Notes under the pieces: model-generated
Database searches by the model: none
The model's input: only the letters and a program-made list of their open reading frames with translations
Told to the model about the DNA's origin: nothing
In this document: positions 1-7,674 of the stretch, in pieces
Layout: the number at the start of each line of letters is the position of its first letter
Numbering within the stretch: the stretch's first letter is position 1
DNA from: CAZAPO01 sp044841755
Lineage (GTDB): Bacteria; Bacteroidota; Bacteroidia; Flavobacteriales; Flavobacteriaceae
Direction: 5' to 3'
NCBI GenBank assembly: GCA_044841755.1
Contig: JAXOFM010000001.1
Location: 1-64,000 of the forward strand
DNA length: 64,000 nt
Translations under genes and position numbers: made by a program

Positions 1-38
1 TTCTTCTTCTCTTATCCCATTCCTGCGATAAGCGGGTG

Positions 39-70
39 CAAATATAAAACCCTTTTTTTATTCCAACAAA
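39..70 (-). promoter_or_regulatory. Stable-RNA-type promoter reading out of the left edge
   Basis: On the minus strand a TTTG (67-70) lies 20 nt upstream of TATATTTG (39-46), an exact fit to the Bacteroidota -33/-7 consensus TTTG...TAnnTTTG. The initially transcribed bases read GCACCCGC, nearly the same as the GCATCCGC that follows the identical TATATTTG in front of tRNA-Phe at 52275. This resemblance suggests a stable-RNA (rRNA or tRNA) unit just beyond the window; that last step is inference. Confidence 0.65.
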
Positions 71-133
71 ACCTTTTCAACTTTTTTTTTAGAAAAATTA
101 TTTCCTAACTAAAATCCCCAGATTTTGAGCGCG

Positions 134-163
134 CAAATATAAAACCCTTTTTATTCCAAACAA
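134..163 (-). promoter_or_regulatory. Second, tandem promoter copy reading left
   Basis: A near copy of the promoter at 39-70. TATATTTG (134-141, minus) is preceded 19 nt upstream by TTG (161-163). Both copies share about 30 bases around the -7 element and spacer (AAGGGTTTTATATTTGC core), so the pair is a direct repeat about 95 bp apart. Tandem promoters of this kind usually drive highly expressed stable RNA. The whole stretch 1-221 holds no gene that I can see. Confidence 0.6.
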
Positions 164-204
164 CACTTTTTTAAACTTTTTTTAAAACCCAAACCACAGA
201 TACC

Positions 205-226
205 TTATCCACAATAACTTATCACA
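205..226 (+). other. DnaA-box-like sites
   Basis: TTATCCACA at 205-213 is an exact match to the classical DnaA box, followed by TTATCACA at 219-226. They sit between the porin stop codon and the leftward tandem promoters. Two sites without a cluster, without dnaA nearby and without a visible unwinding element are not enough to call an origin; chance or a local regulatory site is possible. Confidence 0.25.
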
Positions 227-2192
227 AAAAGAAATTCCAAACCAAGCCAAAGCGAATAGCAAAATCTCGATAAGGATAATTTGGAGCGGAGTAAAAATTG
301 TATCCTGTAAATGAAGAATTGAAATGTTCTGCCTTCAGAAAAATTCTAGTTTGCTTTACTTTAGCGTTAACAAAGAAATCCAATCGTGGGAATCCTCCTA
401 TTTCATTTTCATTTTGCACATAGAACTCTGCTAAAACAGGATCATATGCATTCATATTATATTTCGTGAAGTAATTGAACGTAATTCCCGTCTGTAGAAA
501 AAGGGCTTTCTTAAAAAAGTGATTGGAATAGTATAATGTATTTCTTGTGACAAACTCTGGAACGTTCAAGATGCCTTCTCCGTCAATAACCTTTTGATAC
601 CTTATAGTATTATTTAATGCAAACTTGCCTCGCTTAAATTCTCTTTCTAGTTTTAGCCTAAAATAATTTATGGTTCCATTGAACTGATTTGGCTTAACAA
701 GATTATTATCTGTTTCAGATTGACTAAAATAAGCATAGTTATCTATTGAAGTGTAATCAATTTCAGCATTAAAAAACTTTTTAGATCCTAATTCAAAACC
801 AAGTTGCTTCGTTCTAACATTATCAAAACTATTTTGCCAATTATAATTTATATAGTCACTTTGATATAATAGATAGTTGTAGTTAGGTGCTTTAGAGTTA
901 ATATTTAATTTTGCTTGGACGTGCGAACTATCATTAAACTGAAAGCGAGCATTACCATCTAAATAATTTCCGTTAAAATCACCAGAAATATTGGCTCCAA
1001 GTTTTCCCTGCACTAAAAATTGACCTATTTTTTTCTTGTACTCTCCTCCAATTGAAATCACATTCCCTTTAAGTCTATTACTAACATAATTTCCATCCAC
1101 AGATACTACAGTATTATAACCATAGTTGAATTTGTGATATCCTAAATTGAATTTTATATCTCCAATAGTTTTATTTGAAAACCTTGTGTTGGCTTCAGCA
1201 TAAACGCTTTCTAGTGTTACTTTATCTTTTAAATTAGATGAAGCAAAGGAATCTCCATATCCATTGTAAGGTAAAGACTGGTCGTATTGATATGATTTAT
1301 CTTCGTAAGAAAGAATACTACCGACGCTCCATATATTATAACTAGTAGAATCTTTTTGCTGTACAATATTATAGTCTTGATCTATATGAAATCTTTCTCC
1401 CTTAAGAATACTTTCTGCGTTTTCGAAAGCTGGATCAAAAACTGATCGATCAATAAATCGAGGGTTACCGTTTTCAAAATCTTCTAGATCTTCATCTAAA
1501 AGCCCTCCATTTTCTTGGTTCATCAAATCTTGAATCACTGTATGAGCTCTTAAATTATATCTATTGTTTTTTGTTTTATAATTGGTGGTGAACCTAAAGT
1601 TTCCTGTACTCGTTAATATATGTTGATATTTACCCAACGACCTTAATCCTTTATAAGCAACAGAAAAATTAAATTGTGGACTTGTATTAACTGTAAAAAA
1701 CGCATCTAAAAGTTGTCCTTGCTCAAATGCTGTTTTAAACATTAACTCTGTAAGTGGAGTTGGGACATTATAATAATAAGTGTCTTCAATTTCCATAAAA
1801 TTAAAATGACGCGCCCTAGAACCAAAAAACGGCATTAAATTATTACTTCTAAAATCATAACTTAAAGAGTTATAAGTTTGACCTATATTATTGAAAGGAA
1901 GCAGATCAAAATAATCTTTTCTTAAGTAGTTATACTTATAGTCCTTATATACAGTTAGTGTAGTATCAACAATAGTGGTATCATTTTCTACAGAAATAAT
2001 CTTATAGAGGTCTATAGTTGCGTTTTCGTTTTTTACAATGTTACCAGATCTATTATTAAGCCTATTTCTTAGCGTATCGTTTTGAAATTGACCTCTACCA
2101 TCAACTTCTTTTTTCGAAATAGATATTTTTTCCTGTCCATTCAAAGCAGTAACCATGAAAATAGAAAAGAAGACAAGAATTATGCGATTCAT
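222..2192 (-). CDS. Putative porin, outer-membrane beta-barrel
   Basis: The 656-residue product from the chosen start looks like the Bacteroidota putative porin family (PF14121-type). It begins with a signal peptide (MNRIILVFF...TALNGQ), then has an N-terminal region and long alternating amphipathic strands ending in an aromatic-rich strand that finishes FGLVWNFFL, typical of the last strand recognised by the BAM machinery. I prefer the ATG at 2192 over the in-frame ATG at 2222, because the signal peptide then begins at residue 1; the longer form adds 10 polar residues. It is divergent from rnhB across about 130 bp. Substrate is unknown. The family call is from recall of sequence character, not from a search. 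Confidence 0.75.
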   Translation of the reverse strand: MNRIILVFFSIFMVTALNGQEKISISKKEVDGRGQFQNDTLRNRLNNRSGNIVKNENATIDLYKIISVENDTTIVDTTLTVYKDYKYNYLRKDYFDLLPFNNIGQTYNSLSYDFRSNNLMPFFGSRARHFNFMEIEDTYYYNVPTPLTELMFKTAFEQGQLLDAFFTVNTSPQFNFSVAYKGLRSLGKYQHILTSTGNFRFTTNYKTKNNRYNLRAHTVIQDLMNQENGGLLDEDLEDFENGNPRFIDRSVFDPAFENAESILKGERFHIDQDYNIVQQKDSTSYNIWSVGSILSYEDKSYQYDQSLPYNGYGDSFASSNLKDKVTLESVYAEANTRFSNKTIGDIKFNLGYHKFNYGYNTVVSVDGNYVSNRLKGNVISIGGEYKKKIGQFLVQGKLGANISGDFNGNYLDGNARFQFNDSSHVQAKLNINSKAPNYNYLLYQSDYINYNWQNSFDNVRTKQLGFELGSKKFFNAEIDYTSIDNYAYFSQSETDNNLVKPNQFNGTINYFRLKLEREFKRGKFALNNTIRYQKVIDGEGILNVPEFVTRNTLYYSNHFFKKALFLQTGITFNYFTKYNMNAYDPVLAEFYVQNENEIGGFPRLDFFVNAKVKQTRIFLKAEHFNSSFTGYNFYSAPNYPYRDFAIRFGLVWNFFL

Positions 2193-2322
2193 TAATATTT
2201 TTATATTCTTGTAAGTATTCAATTTATAATAAAACTTCGGCTAAAATAGCAATTATAAGCTGAAAGACTATTTATAGTTAAAGCCATTTTTGAAAAAACG
2301 AAATTATACTACTTTTATTTAA

Positions 2323-2922
2323 ATGTTAAGTTTAAAATACTCAAAATTTGATTATGAGTGTGGTACAGATGAAGCTGGAAGAGGTTGTTTAGCTGGTCCA
2401 GTTACTGCTGCAGCCGTAATTTTGCCAAATGATTTTGAAAACATCATTTTGAAAGATTCAAAACAACTATCTCATAAAAAGAGAGAATTTCTAAAACCTA
2501 TAATTGAAAAAAGCGCAGTTACTTTTGGTGTGGTCAACGTTTTTCAGGAAGAAATTGACCAAATAAATATTCTTAATGCTTCTATTTTGGCGATGCATCG
2601 CTCTATAGACAAGCTCACAATCAATCCAGGGTTTATCGCTGTGGATGGCAATAGGTTTAAGCCTTATAAAAACATACCTTACGAAACCATTATAAAAGGA
2701 GATGGTAAATACCTCAATATTGCTGCTGCCTCAGTTCTTGCTAAAACGTATCGTGATGCATACATGCTTAAAATCCATGAAGAGTTTCCAATGTATAACT
2801 GGAAAAAAAACAAAGGTTATCCTACCCAGGAACATAGAGATGCCATAAAAAAATATGGCATAACTAAATATCACAGAAAATCTTTTAGACTACTTCCAGA
2901 ACAATTAACTTTTGAATTTTAA
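2323..2922 (+). CDS. rnhB: Ribonuclease HII
   Basis: This 199-residue cytoplasmic enzyme cleaves the RNA strand of RNA-DNA hybrids and removes misincorporated ribonucleotides. The N-terminal GTDEAGRGCLAGPV block carries the first two acidic metal ligands (D, E in DEAGRG). The third is in KDSKQLS, and the fourth in the VDGN segment. The C-terminal block KNKGYPTQEHRDAIKKYG is diagnostic of RNase HII, as distinct from HI or HIII. Length is normal for the family. It stands divergent from the porin gene and 34 bp upstream of a large lipoprotein gene, possibly co-transcribed, although a TACCTTTG -7-like element lies between them. Confidence 0.96.
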   Translation: MLSLKYSKFDYECGTDEAGRGCLAGPVTAAAVILPNDFENIILKDSKQLSHKKREFLKPIIEKSAVTFGVVNVFQEEIDQINILNASILAMHRSIDKLTINPGFIAVDGNRFKPYKNIPYETIIKGDGKYLNIAAASVLAKTYRDAYMLKIHEEFPMYNWKKNKGYPTQEHRDAIKKYGITKYHRKSFRLLPEQLTFEF

Positions 2923-2926
2923 GTTT

Positions 2927-2934
2927 TACCTTTG
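2927..2934 (+). promoter_or_regulatory. Possible -7 promoter element
   Basis: TACCTTTG matches the Bacteroidota -7 consensus TAnnTTTG and lies 22 nt before the ATG of the lipoprotein gene at 2957. I see no convincing TTTG at the expected distance upstream, so this is a weak call. Confidence 0.3.
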
Positions 2935-2956
2935 TGATGTTAATTAGTAGTCCTAA

Positions 2957-5302
2957 ATGAAAAAGCTTCTCGTCCTTATTATTATTGGTTCGTTTTTTTT
3001 AACATGTAATCAATCAAAAAGAAGCACTACAAAACTCACTCAGTTAATTCCAGAGAATACAGAAGTTGTATTGCAAATTAATAACAAAGCTACTTTTAGT
3101 AGTGATGTTAAAAACAATGCAATACTTCAAATTTTAACTGTAGGTCAAGAAAATCAACTTAATAGTACATTAAAATATCTTGAGAAGATAAATACTACTA
3201 ACCCAATTATTACCACATTTCATAATGAAGCCATTACATTTATCACCAAACATCATGATAGCTTAATTGAAAAGACTATTGATTCTCGTGGACTTTATAG
3301 TAAAGTAATAGACAGTGTTTCTATAATTTCATCAAACAAAGACTTCTTAAATCAATTTCAAGTAAATGAAGTAAATCAATTTAGTAAACTTGAATTAGCG
3401 AGCTCTAATAGTTCGTTCAATGTTTTTCTTAATACCGAAAGCACTAACCGGTTTGGGGGTTCCTTATTTGGAAATAACTCAAATTTTGGAGATTGGATAG
3501 TTTTAGATGCCCATATCTCTCAAAATCAAATTAATTTTAACGCTATAAGTATAGCTAGAGATACAATTCAAAAATTCATAAAAGTCTTCGAGCAGACCAT
3601 TCCTCAGGAAAATAATATAATCAACATTACTCCTATCAATAATAGGGGTATATCAAGCTTAACTTATCATGATTATAAAACTATTCAAGGCAACATAAGC
3701 AAACTCACTCAAACAACAGACAGTATTCTCAATACAGATTTTTTAGAAACATTTTCTGAAATAGGAACTATCACCTTAAAGGACAATGAAAAAGTTTTAA
3801 TTGCCAATTCTATAGATGCTTCTAATACCATGGAAATTATGGAAAGCATCGAAAACAAAAATTCAGCTTATAGAAATATTGATATCTATTCGTTTGAAAA
3901 AAGTAATTACTTTCAATCAGTTTTCGAACCCTTTTTTACTTTAGAAAATATTTTATTTTACACCAATCTCGATAGTTTTTTCGTTTTTGCACAAGACCAA
4001 GAGTCATTAAAAGAGATTATCACTAACTATCTTAATGGAACCACCTTAAGTAAGGATAGAAACTTTCTTGATGTCAAATCATCTTTAAGTGATGAATCCT
4101 CTTTACTAAAGGTTGTTAATCCATCAAAACTTCAAGAGATTCTTAATGCTTTATTTACATCAAATATTACTTTAAATAAACTAAGCCCTTATAAATATTC
4201 AGGTTTTCAATTAGTGCAAGACGATGGTTTTATGCATATAAATGGTGTCATTAAAAAGAGTAAGACCAATGCACAAAGAAATAGTATATCTGAAGAGTTT
4301 AATGTAACGCTTGACAACGATCTATTAAACGATCCACAGTTTGTTGTTAATCATCGTACCAAACATAAAGAAGTGGTTATTCAAGATATCAATAACCAAT
4401 TGTATCTTATTTCTAACAAAGGAAAAGTGCTTTGGAAAAAACAACTTCATGGACCAATTCTTGGTAAGATAGAACAGGTTGATCTTTACAAAAATGGTCG
4501 ATTACAATTGGCTTTTGCTACTTCAAGACGTGTTTATATTTTAGACAGAAATGGAAGAGATGTTTCACCATTTCCAATAAAATTCAACAATAATATAACC
4601 CAACCTCTTAGTGTTTTCGACTATGACAACAACAGGAACTACCGCTTTACTGTTACTCAAAACAATGTAGTATTAATGTATGACAAAAACGGAAGACGTA
4701 TTAGCGGATTTAAATACCAAAACACAAATGATGATGTTGTTACCCAGCCAAAACATTTTAGGGTGAATGGTCGTGATTATATTGTTTTTGCTACTGAAAA
4801 AGAAATGAAGATTTTAAATCGTCGTGGACAATCTAGAATTAATGTTGGTGAAACGGCAGATTATTCTGGAAATGAAATTTTCAGATACAACAACACCTTT
4901 ACAACCACTTCTACAAATGGTGAGCTTATACAAGTTAACTCAAAAGGAAATTTAAGTATGCAAGCGTTGAACCTCACCAATGATCATGCAATTGATGCAA
5001 CCAGCAAAACTTTAGTTGCCATTTCTGAGAACAAATTAACTATAAAACAACGTACGCAAGAGTTGGATTTTGGCAATTATACGGCTCCAAAAATATTTTA
5101 CCTCAATGATAAAATTTATGTAGCTTTAACAGACCTGCAAGCGCAAAAAGTATATCTATTTGACAGTCAATCTAAATCAATTACCAACTTTCCCGTTTAC
5201 GGAAATTCAATTATCGATCTAGCCAATATTGATGGTGACAATAACTTGGAATTTGTCACCAAAGGTGAAAGTAACTCAATAATTGTATATCAAAAAAATT
5301 AG
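2957..5302 (+). CDS. Large lipoprotein with C-terminal propeller-like repeats
   Basis: The 781-residue product has an SPII signal (FFLTCNQ, lipid Cys at residue 17) and so is anchored to a membrane on its periplasmic or outer side. Residues about 25-430 form a mixed alpha/beta domain with no motif that I recognise. It opens with LIPENTEVVLQINN, reminiscent of DUF3352-like domains. From about 440 to the end there are repeated short strands of the form xxYILDRNGRxVxxFP and LYLISNKGKVLWKK, which resemble PQQ/VCBS-type beta-propeller blades; FTxxGESNSIIVYQKN closes the protein. No catalytic residues are evident. Function is unknown. A scaffold or binding role in the envelope would fit a propeller. 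Confidence 0.8.
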   Translation: MKKLLVLIIIGSFFLTCNQSKRSTTKLTQLIPENTEVVLQINNKATFSSDVKNNAILQILTVGQENQLNSTLKYLEKINTTNPIITTFHNEAITFITKHHDSLIEKTIDSRGLYSKVIDSVSIISSNKDFLNQFQVNEVNQFSKLELASSNSSFNVFLNTESTNRFGGSLFGNNSNFGDWIVLDAHISQNQINFNAISIARDTIQKFIKVFEQTIPQENNIINITPINNRGISSLTYHDYKTIQGNISKLTQTTDSILNTDFLETFSEIGTITLKDNEKVLIANSIDASNTMEIMESIENKNSAYRNIDIYSFEKSNYFQSVFEPFFTLENILFYTNLDSFFVFAQDQESLKEIITNYLNGTTLSKDRNFLDVKSSLSDESSLLKVVNPSKLQEILNALFTSNITLNKLSPYKYSGFQLVQDDGFMHINGVIKKSKTNAQRNSISEEFNVTLDNDLLNDPQFVVNHRTKHKEVVIQDINNQLYLISNKGKVLWKKQLHGPILGKIEQVDLYKNGRLQLAFATSRRVYILDRNGRDVSPFPIKFNNNITQPLSVFDYDNNRNYRFTVTQNNVVLMYDKNGRRISGFKYQNTNDDVVTQPKHFRVNGRDYIVFATEKEMKILNRRGQSRINVGETADYSGNEIFRYNNTFTTTSTNGELIQVNSKGNLSMQALNLTNDHAIDATSKTLVAISENKLTIKQRTQELDFGNYTAPKIFYLNDKIYVALTDLQAQKVYLFDSQSKSITNFPVYGNSIIDLANIDGDNNLEFVTKGESNSIIVYQKN

Positions 5303-5412
5303 CAATTTTTTTTCGCATATAATGCTTAAATTTTTGTAGTTTCGTAACCGACTCCTAAAAAATTTATCACAAAAAGTTTCTTAACCTTTTTTATTCTGGT
5401 ATTTCCCCGGTT

Positions 5413-5516
5413 TACTCTGTTCGTTAATTAAAATTTACAACCAACCGCGATGATAACCAAATCGCAACCAAATCCACTATGAGGCGTCAGAGTAGAAATA
5501 CTTTGGCGCTTTTTTT
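5413..5516 (+). ncRNA. Structured RNA candidate with mutually exclusive stems
   Basis: The gene-free stretch 5303-5577 contains a compact potential RNA fold. TACTCTG (5413-5419) can pair with CAGAGTA (5488-5494), enclosing a smaller hairpin GCGAT (5447-5451)/ATCGC (5461-5465) and several CAACC/ACCAA repeats. The same CAGAGTA strand is also the 5' arm of a terminator hairpin (5484-5494 with 5499-5509, GAAA loop, seven T). That arrangement is typical of cis-acting attenuators or riboswitches. The next gene begins at 5578, 61 nt past the T-run. It could equally be a small trans-acting RNA ending at the terminator. The Flavo-1 RNA family is one candidate to test; I cannot confirm it by eye. Confidence 0.5.
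5482..5516 (+). terminator. Intrinsic terminator with GAAA tetraloop
   Basis: GCGTCAGAGTA (5484-5494) pairs with TACTTTGGCGC (5499-5509) through 11 pairs, two of them G-U. The loop is GAAA, and the T-run (5510-5516) follows directly. It may end transcription of the upstream lipoprotein gene or of the RNA candidate at 5413. Confidence 0.7.
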
Positions 5517-5577
5517 ATGAGCAAATTCGTTCTAAATTCTTAGTATTGCATCCTTAAAATTCGAAACCAAAATCAAG

Positions 5578-6627
5578 ATGATTAAACGTCAAAAAGCTTC
5601 CATTTCAAAATTCATCATTCATAAAGTTGGCAATAAGTTTAATAGTGGCAAAAATGCTTTTTCTGAAGAAGAGGTTACTTTTGATCAAGCTTCATACGAG
5701 TTAATAGTCCCTTATCTTTTACGTTCTTTTGGATCGTTAAATGAAAGCTATCGTTTTAATCATCATGCTAACATTGAGCTAAACGAAATCAATAATTATA
5801 CATCAAAAATATTTGACGATAATGATGAATTTTTAGAAACTTCAAAACACATAGTTACACATTTGTTCGAGCAATCAAATTCAGCACAAATAAAAACTGG
5901 CGACGTGATGGTAGTACTTTTTGAGGATATACAGTTTCAGGACATTTTCACTACTGCTCTCGGAATCTTTAAAGTGGAGAATAAAACCGATTTCTTCCAA
6001 ACTTATCTTGAAAACGGAAGCTATGATATTTTTGTGCAATCTGGAATCAATTCAAAAAAGATCGATAAAGGTTGTTTAATATTAAACACTGCTGACGCTG
6101 AAGGTAAAATTGTATTGAGTGTGGACAATAATAACTACGATACGCAATATTGGACCAAGCATTTTTTAAATATTAAATATCCAGACGATCATAATCAGCA
6201 CACCAAGAATTACTTAGAAATGTGTTCGGAGTTCTCTAAAGAGATCTTAAAGCCTAGTTATGGCGGACAAGAACAAAGCGCCTTTTTAGCAAATACTGTT
6301 GATCATTTCAAGGAACACGAAGTGGTAAACATTGAACGTTTTAAAGAAGACGTTTTTGAAGACGATAAGATCATCCATCTTTTTGACGACTATAAAAAGG
6401 TTTTTGAAAGTGAACAAAACGTCTTGATACGTAATCAGTTTGATGTTTCAGAAGGCGTTTTTAAAAAGCAAAAACAAAAGATCAAAACTGAGATTAAATT
6501 GGATACTCACATTCAAATAAAGCTGGACATAGATGCGCCTGATGCAGCCAACGAACATTTAGAGCGTGGTTACGACGAAGAAAAGAAAATGCACTACTAC
6601 AAAGTGTTTTTTAATGAAGAAGGATAG
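5578..6627 (+). CDS. Nucleoid-associated protein, YejK/NdpA family
   Basis: The 349-residue protein matches the 37-kDa nucleoid-associated family (PF04245, E. coli YejK) in length and layout. It has an N-terminal HKVGNKFNSGKN...FDQASYELIVPYLLRSF region and a central FLNIKYPDDHNQHTKNYLEMCSEF-type region. A lysine-rich C-terminal domain follows, with an IHIKLD-like strand (THIQIKLDI). It is expected to be cytoplasmic and associated with DNA. Its stop codon lies inside the 3' end of the convergent lipB gene (17-bp overlap). The structured RNA candidate at 5413-5516 lies immediately upstream and might control it. The family call is good; cellular role in this phylum is not established. Confidence 0.8.
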   Translation: MIKRQKASISKFIIHKVGNKFNSGKNAFSEEEVTFDQASYELIVPYLLRSFGSLNESYRFNHHANIELNEINNYTSKIFDDNDEFLETSKHIVTHLFEQSNSAQIKTGDVMVVLFEDIQFQDIFTTALGIFKVENKTDFFQTYLENGSYDIFVQSGINSKKIDKGCLILNTADAEGKIVLSVDNNNYDTQYWTKHFLNIKYPDDHNQHTKNYLEMCSEFSKEILKPSYGGQEQSAFLANTVDHFKEHEVVNIERFKEDVFEDDKIIHLFDDYKKVFESEQNVLIRNQFDVSEGVFKKQKQKIKTEIKLDTHIQIKLDIDAPDAANEHLERGYDEEKKMHYYKVFFNEEG

Positions 6628-7333
6628 ATTTAGAAGAGGCTATCTCTGCTTCAAATAAGGCCGTAAAATGCTTTAATAGTTTTTCCTTAACCTCATCTAT
6701 ATCCACTTCCTTTTTACCAAGCTCCACATTTAAAGAAGTAACTGCTTTACCACGTATTCCACAAGGGATAATATTATCAAAGTACCCTAAATTAGCATTC
6801 ACATTAAGTGCAAAACCATGCATTGTTACCCAGCGGCTTGCACGTACTCCCATAGCACAAATCTTTCTTGCAAATGGTGTACCTACATCCAACCAAACTC
6901 CAGTTTCCCCTGGGCTTCTTTCTGCTTTTAGTCCGTACTCAGTAAGGGTTAGAATAATCATTTCTTCTAACAAGCGAAGATATTTATGAATATCAGTAAA
7001 GAAATTATCAAGATCAAGAATTGGATAACCTACAATTTGCCCAGGACCGTGATAAGTAATGTCTCCTCCTCTATTTATCTTGTAAAAAGTTGCTCCTTTA
7101 GCTTTCAGCTGAGCTTCATCCAAAAGCAAGTTTGAAATATCACCACTTTTTCCGAGTGTATAAACATGAGGATGCTCCACAAAAAGAAAATAATTATTGG
7201 TTTCAAGATTAGCGTCTTCCCTTCGGTTTTTGGTTTTTGTTTCCAAAATACCTTTAAAGAGTTCTTCCTGGTAATCCCAAGTATCTTTATAATCCTTTAG
7301 CCCTAAATCTTGAACCTCTATTTTCTTATTCAT
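6611..7333 (-). CDS. lipB: Octanoyl-ACP:protein N-octanoyltransferase (lipoyl synthesis)
   Basis: LipB transfers octanoate from acyl carrier protein to lipoyl domains, the first step of endogenous lipoate synthesis. Diagnostic blocks are visible: LFVEHPHVYTLGK, RGGDITYHGPGQIVGYP, and RKICAMGVRASRWVTMHGFALNVN with the conserved lysine (K157 from the chosen start). The active-site cysteine C191 lies in IIPCGI. The ATG at 7333 (MNKKIEVQDLG) is preferred to the one at 7351, whose extra six residues are hydrophobic and unlike the family. The 3' end overlaps the convergent YejK-type gene by 17 bp. lipA is not in the window. Confidence 0.95.
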   Translation of the reverse strand: MNKKIEVQDLGLKDYKDTWDYQEELFKGILETKTKNRREDANLETNNYFLFVEHPHVYTLGKSGDISNLLLDEAQLKAKGATFYKINRGGDITYHGPGQIVGYPILDLDNFFTDIHKYLRLLEEMIILTLTEYGLKAERSPGETGVWLDVGTPFARKICAMGVRASRWVTMHGFALNVNANLGYFDNIIPCGIRGKAVTSLNVELGKKEVDIDEVKEKLLKHFTALFEAEIASSKSILLH

Positions 7334-7375
7334 AAGGTACAAAATTAGCACTATTTTATAAATTAGCTATAAAAA

Positions 7376-7534
7376 CTAGCGTTCAGGGTTGTTTAAAATT
7401 ACCAAGGCGGCTATTACACCTGGAACCCATCCACATAACCAAAGTAAGAAGACGATAAAAATAGATCCGCAACCTTTATCAAGAACCGCTAAAGGCGGAC
7501 ACAAAATAGAAAGCAAAACTCTCCAAAAACTCAT
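7376..7534 (-). CDS. Pmp3/YqaE family small membrane protein
   Basis: A 52-residue ORF, MSFWRVLLSILCPPLAVL... to NNPER. It has the hallmark Pmp3/YqaE (UPF0057) sequence: the CPPLAV turn, a first transmembrane helix, then a second helix beginning with the FLLWLCGWVPGVIAAL segment. These proteolipids sit in the inner membrane and are linked in other organisms to salt or stress response. It lies 41 bp upstream of lipB on the same strand, so the two may be co-transcribed, and is divergent from lysS. The match to the family is clear although the gene is very short. Confidence 0.88.
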   Translation of the reverse strand: MSFWRVLLSILCPPLAVLDKGCGSIFIVFLLWLCGWVPGVIAALVILNNPER

Positions 7535-7609
7535 AAGTAGTATTTTTTAATTGATGATTACCTATCTGACGTTATTAACGTGGTTTTGTTACAATTATGA
7601 TATGTACAA

Positions 7610-7641
7610 TTTAGTAATCTAATAAATAGTAATTATCTTTG
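7610..7641 (+). promoter_or_regulatory. lysS promoter
   Basis: TATCTTTG (7634-7641) fits the TAnnTTTG -7 consensus, with TTTA (7610-7613) at N20 as a near -33 element. The lysS ATG follows 33 nt downstream. Confidence 0.5.
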
Positions 7642-7674
7642 TGCGCTTAAAATTTTATCATTTAAATAACTATC

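Noticed and set aside
1..226. Replication origin
   Set aside because: Only one exact and one near DnaA box, no dnaA or other origin-linked genes next to it, and no array of 13-mers that I can see; the outward promoters explain the AT-rich repeats better.
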